Shown in pieces: positions 61,261 through 64,000 of a DNA stretch of 64,000 nt. The notes beneath the pieces are model-generated. The model searched no databases. It was not told the origin of the DNA and saw only the letters and a list, made by a program, of their open reading frames with translations. The DNA comes from Asparagopsis taxiformis. Taxonomy: Eukaryota > Rhodophyta > Florideophyceae > Bonnemaisoniales > Bonnemaisoniaceae. Positions within the stretch are counted from its first letter, which is position 1. Every line of letters begins with the position of its first letter. The translations under genes and the position numbers were made by a program. Where the stretch lies: contig JALQPE010000786.1 of NCBI GenBank assembly GCA_030407315.1, forward strand, positions 1 through 64,000. Direction: 5' to 3'.

Positions 61261-61839
61261 GATTGCTGATCGCAGCGATCGCGGCTGTCGACATTGTCAA
61301 AAGAAAAAACAAGCGATAGAGCACGCAGAAGCGACTAGGCGCATCTGGGATAGTCTTCATTAGACTTTGGGGTGGGCAGGAGGATTATGACACAGTCTGG
61401 GTCGATCACTGCAAATGAGAAGGCATGAATGTACATCCCACGCGTGACGACACAACTCCTCTTTGTATGCCATTACTAAGGTACAAAGATGAATTGTCTA
61501 GCGTCATACCTGACGCGCCATCGGTGCGTCTTACATACTCACTGCTGCAATCTAACAGTTTCGCTCACGTGTAAAGAATTCATCCACCATACGATCGAAC
61601 CTAGTTACATAGGGCTGGTGGTGTGCTCACGCGATGTATTTTTTCCAAAGGGCTTTGTAGGAATGCCAGAGGTGAATTGGTGTCACAAAGAGATGTGATG
61701 TGTAGCGTAGGTGCGGCGTCTGCTTTCTTTGGGCTGAACGACCAAACCATGACTTCCCATCCCGGCACCACGCACGCATATATCCGCCGTGCACATCCTC
61801 ACCTCTTATGAAACTCGTCTCATTTTTACCAGCCCATCT
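61261..61839. other. Unassigned region downstream of the PRPF8 pseudogene
   Basis: No further Prp8 block that I can place with confidence. A frame at 61489-61698 has no recognised motif. Confidence 0.3.
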
Positions 61840-62043
61840 ATGGATACTGCAAAATCTACGCCTCGCTTCGAACAACGCCAAGCGCGTTCGAGATCGCCGA
61901 GCGCCACTGCTGATTCGGACGATGGTTCAGCGCACATTTCTAATCCAGATAGCGATTCTGGCGTATCTAAACCTGCTCAGTTTCCTAAGAGATTGATGCA
62001 CAACTATGTTCATGGATCTATGAATGTGCTTGGAAAAGGCTGA
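61840..62043 (+). CDS. Small Ser-rich open frame, 67 aa, doubtful
   Basis: MDTAKSTPRFEQRQARSRSP then Ser/Asp-rich, ending VHGSMNVLGKG. The ATG context is fair (CCATCTATGG). It converges with the DUF7869 gene, stops 23 bases apart. It could be a first exon fragment or chance; no family recognised. Confidence 0.25.
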   Translation: MDTAKSTPRFEQRQARSRSPSATADSDDGSAHISNPDSDSGVSKPAQFPKRLMHNYVHGSMNVLGKG

Positions 62044-62065
62044 GGTCCACCGCAGAGGTAGTCCT

Positions 62066-63889
62066 TCAGCTCAGGCACTGCCGTATCTTATTTATTGTAC
62101 GAGTTCCAATCTTGTTAGAACTTGAAAGCCGATGGAAGTTTACATGGACACTCTCCACGGGGACTAAATCGACCCAAGGTACACTACTGTTCCCCTTTTG
62201 TATGAATGAAGGTGCGTAAGACCCTGAGTATGCTGAGGTCCCTTTCCGCAATTCCCACCAATGCACTTCCAGCTTAGATACATTTCCAGCCTCGCTCCGC
62301 ACCACATTTCTGATGTTTCCGAGCCAGAAAGGAAGGATAGCTGACTGTTGCTCTCCTTTCACTACCACGAATGTATTGATTTCATATTCGAGATCCTGGA
62401 AGGCTTCTGCTCTATCATGGTGATCTCTTTCTGCGTTATAGTCCTCTCCAGTGTTGTCAGTCCTGCAGATAGAATTTGCGAGTTCAAAACATTCTCGAAG
62501 GTTCCAATGAAATGAGATATCCCTAGATTGATACACTTGGTCCCTTAGATGTCTCAGTTTCTGCATTTTTGCTGGGTCATTGATCCGTGTCTCTTCAGAT
62601 TGAAGTCTCTTATTAACCTCTATGTAGTTAGAAGGAGCAACTACTGAGGTGGGTGGGGTCTTGTGTAAGTTAGGAACAGACTTAAGAAAGCCTGAATCGC
62701 TGTCATTCTCTAGAAGCGGTATCCAGTCGTCGTCACTGTTAGTCTTCACACAGCACTTTGTACGGAAGTATCTTGTCGTATTATTAATATCTGAAGCATT
62801 TTGTGTCGCAAAAAGCTCAGAAGATGTGCGATTAAACTTGAAATACCTAAAGCTAGTGAATCGCTTCACTTTCTTCAAGCAGTTATCTTGTTTGCACAGG
62901 CCCGAGAAATTGATGATATTGGACATATTGTTGACAACAGGAGAGGGTGTGTAGGCAAGCTGGAGCTGTCTCATCAAGTCCTGCATCGTAATTGCGTCGT
63001 TTGTACGTAGGCGTCGTGATGTACAACTAAATGTTTGGTCTATATCGGTGTGAGTATGCCCGATTGGTAAAAATGAAGCGTGGACTTCTCCGAAGACACC
63101 CCAAGAGACAAGAGATTCTAAATAAGCAAGCAAAAAGCTGTTCTTATTCTCTCGAATACAGTTATCAAGCTGTACGTAGAGCACAGGTGGGAGCGATGGA
63201 TATGAAAATGTCTTCATTTGAATAGTACGGTGCAAAGCTTCGATAATATGATTTGCCCCCGTCTCAAACTCCTCTGTGAGTGTGTAAAGTGATAAATGCT
63301 TGACACTACCATGTTCCAATACCCCCACGAGCTTCACCTTGAGAGAATGACCTTTTGTATTCTTCGTTGAGAATGTAAAATGTGGAAGGCCGAAAGACGA
63401 CTGGTCGGCACCGTCAACAATCAGAGACATGTACTGCGAGGGGTATAAGATAGATTGTTCGCATTTTCGCAAATATTCTTGTCTCTCACGTGAAACCATT
63501 TCATTATGTTTACGCTTCGCTTTCAGCACATCATCTGATTTTCTCTTATCGGTCCCAGCCCGGTTCAGGGCCGAGCGGAATGACTCACACTCATGGCAGA
63601 TGGTAAAGCGATGGACTTTTCGGATCTTGAGGTTTGGAACATAAAGCTTCCATGTCTTGTAGAAATAGCTTCTTGAAGGTGGCTTGGAGTTGTATATTTG
63701 CTCGAACTCTGTCTTGAACCGGTCATACACTTGCCCCTTCTGGAAGAAAGGCAAATGGTGTTCTGCAGAGTCGGGCATTTGGTCTCCAGTACTTTCCGAC
63801 AGTCTCTTTAGGAAGGTAATGATCCTCTCCCTTCCATCAGCCACAGTGGTTCCACCAACTCCAGTTATACGCATAGTTTTTCGACTCAT
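62066..63889 (-). CDS. DUF7869-domain protein, putative transposon-derived integrase-like enzyme
   Basis: A fully open 607-residue frame from ATG 63889 (MSRKTMRITGVGGTTVADGR). An N-terminal helical region is followed by a CX2C-type site (FTICHECESF, 97-104), a charged coiled coil, then the conserved core: SLIVDGADQSSFGLPHF (D159, D162), VLYVQLDNCIRENKNSFLLA (D242), and FLPIGHTHTDIDQTFS (H278, D282, D284). Spaced acidic residues in beta-strand contexts suggest an RNase H-like nuclease/transposase fold, and DUF7869 proteins occur as large multicopy families in many protists and invertebrates. The C-terminal ~250 residues (WNLRECFELANSICRTD, EINTFVVVKGEQQSAILPFW, LEVHWWELRKGTSAY) are typical of the family. 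It has no frameshift, unlike nearly everything else here. No terminal repeats seen before the window ends. Confidence 0.7.
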   Translation of the reverse strand: MSRKTMRITGVGGTTVADGRERIITFLKRLSESTGDQMPDSAEHHLPFFQKGQVYDRFKTEFEQIYNSKPPSRSYFYKTWKLYVPNLKIRKVHRFTICHECESFRSALNRAGTDKRKSDDVLKAKRKHNEMVSRERQEYLRKCEQSILYPSQYMSLIVDGADQSSFGLPHFTFSTKNTKGHSLKVKLVGVLEHGSVKHLSLYTLTEEFETGANHIIEALHRTIQMKTFSYPSLPPVLYVQLDNCIRENKNSFLLAYLESLVSWGVFGEVHASFLPIGHTHTDIDQTFSCTSRRLRTNDAITMQDLMRQLQLAYTPSPVVNNMSNIINFSGLCKQDNCLKKVKRFTSFRYFKFNRTSSELFATQNASDINNTTRYFRTKCCVKTNSDDDWIPLLENDSDSGFLKSVPNLHKTPPTSVVAPSNYIEVNKRLQSEETRINDPAKMQKLRHLRDQVYQSRDISFHWNLRECFELANSICRTDNTGEDYNAERDHHDRAEAFQDLEYEINTFVVVKGEQQSAILPFWLGNIRNVVRSEAGNVSKLEVHWWELRKGTSAYSGSYAPSFIQKGNSSVPWVDLVPVESVHVNFHRLSSSNKIGTRTINKIRQCLS

Positions 63890-64000
63890 GGGTGTTCCCT
63901 TTACAGAACATTGAAGATCAGTAGAGAAACCGAAACATTTATCAAGGAAACGGCTGCAAACGCGATTCTTGTTAAAGTAAAATGCATTGGTGCTGGTGTC

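Noticed and set aside
61489..61698. Extension of the PRPF8 pseudogene (FFPKGFVGMPEVNW)
   Set aside because: The resemblance to any Prp8 block is too weak to place.

Overview
The window is a gene-poor, repeat-dense stretch of a eukaryotic nuclear genome. The evidence is three Ty3/gypsy chromovirus-type retrotransposon families, a Plavaka/KDZ-like DNA transposase, a DUF7869-type protein, spliceosome-gene debris (a decayed PRPF8 copy), and no bacterial-style operons, Shine-Dalgarno sites or rRNA/tRNA genes that I can see. I cannot fix the lineage. Chromoviruses plus a Plavaka-like transposase fit a fungus; DUF7869 and an adenine-type DNA methyltransferase also fit algae, oomycetes or other protists. 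Most coding regions are interrupted by single-base frameshifts, several of them in homopolymers, so either decay or base-level assembly error is widespread.

Layout. 1-9711: 3' part of GC-rich chromovirus A1 (protease remnant, RT/RNase H, integrase and chromodomain on +, then an antisense gene on -, then a 3' LTR at 8907-9711). 9712-11598: a truncated gag of the same group. 11808-13437: broken DNA methyltransferase-SET gene (M1), joined at a fold-back palindrome to an inverted copy of an M-type 5' end. 13874-17787: cassette P1, a ParB-like protein followed by a putative 2OG-Fe(II) dioxygenase. 17788-21549: second A element (A2; LTR plus antisense gene, pol missing). 21550-23750: unassigned, including palindromic GGACGTCC repeats and a strongly G-poor tract. 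23754-26295: inverted, internally deleted P2 cassette. 26386-38846: a full-length 12.46-kb chromovirus B with 683-bp LTRs and a 5-bp target duplication (ACTCC). 39912-44082: cassette M2, a methyltransferase-SET gene between inverted terminal repeats. 44311-49709: convergent accessory coiled-coil gene and Plavaka/KDZ-like transposase. 49710-52430: minisatellites and palindromes. About 52440-58270: third chromovirus, C, with a recognisable 3' LTR only. 59440-61260: PRPF8 pseudogene. 62066-63889: DUF7869 protein.

Two systems deserve attention. (1) The M and P cassettes and the Plavaka-like transposon share a roughly 170-bp palindrome-rich repeat (seven copies seen). It sits upstream of an N4/N6-type DNA methyltransferase fused to a SET domain, upstream of a ParB-like/2OG-oxygenase protein, and upstream of the transposon's accessory gene. 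This looks like mobile DNA carrying chromatin or DNA modification enzymes. (2) The A and B chromoviruses carry a large antisense gene between the chromodomain and the 3' LTR, with the same order in both families: disordered N-terminus, globular domain, coiled coil. In B it is split by an ATGA stop/restart, and B's gag and protease are joined by TAATG.
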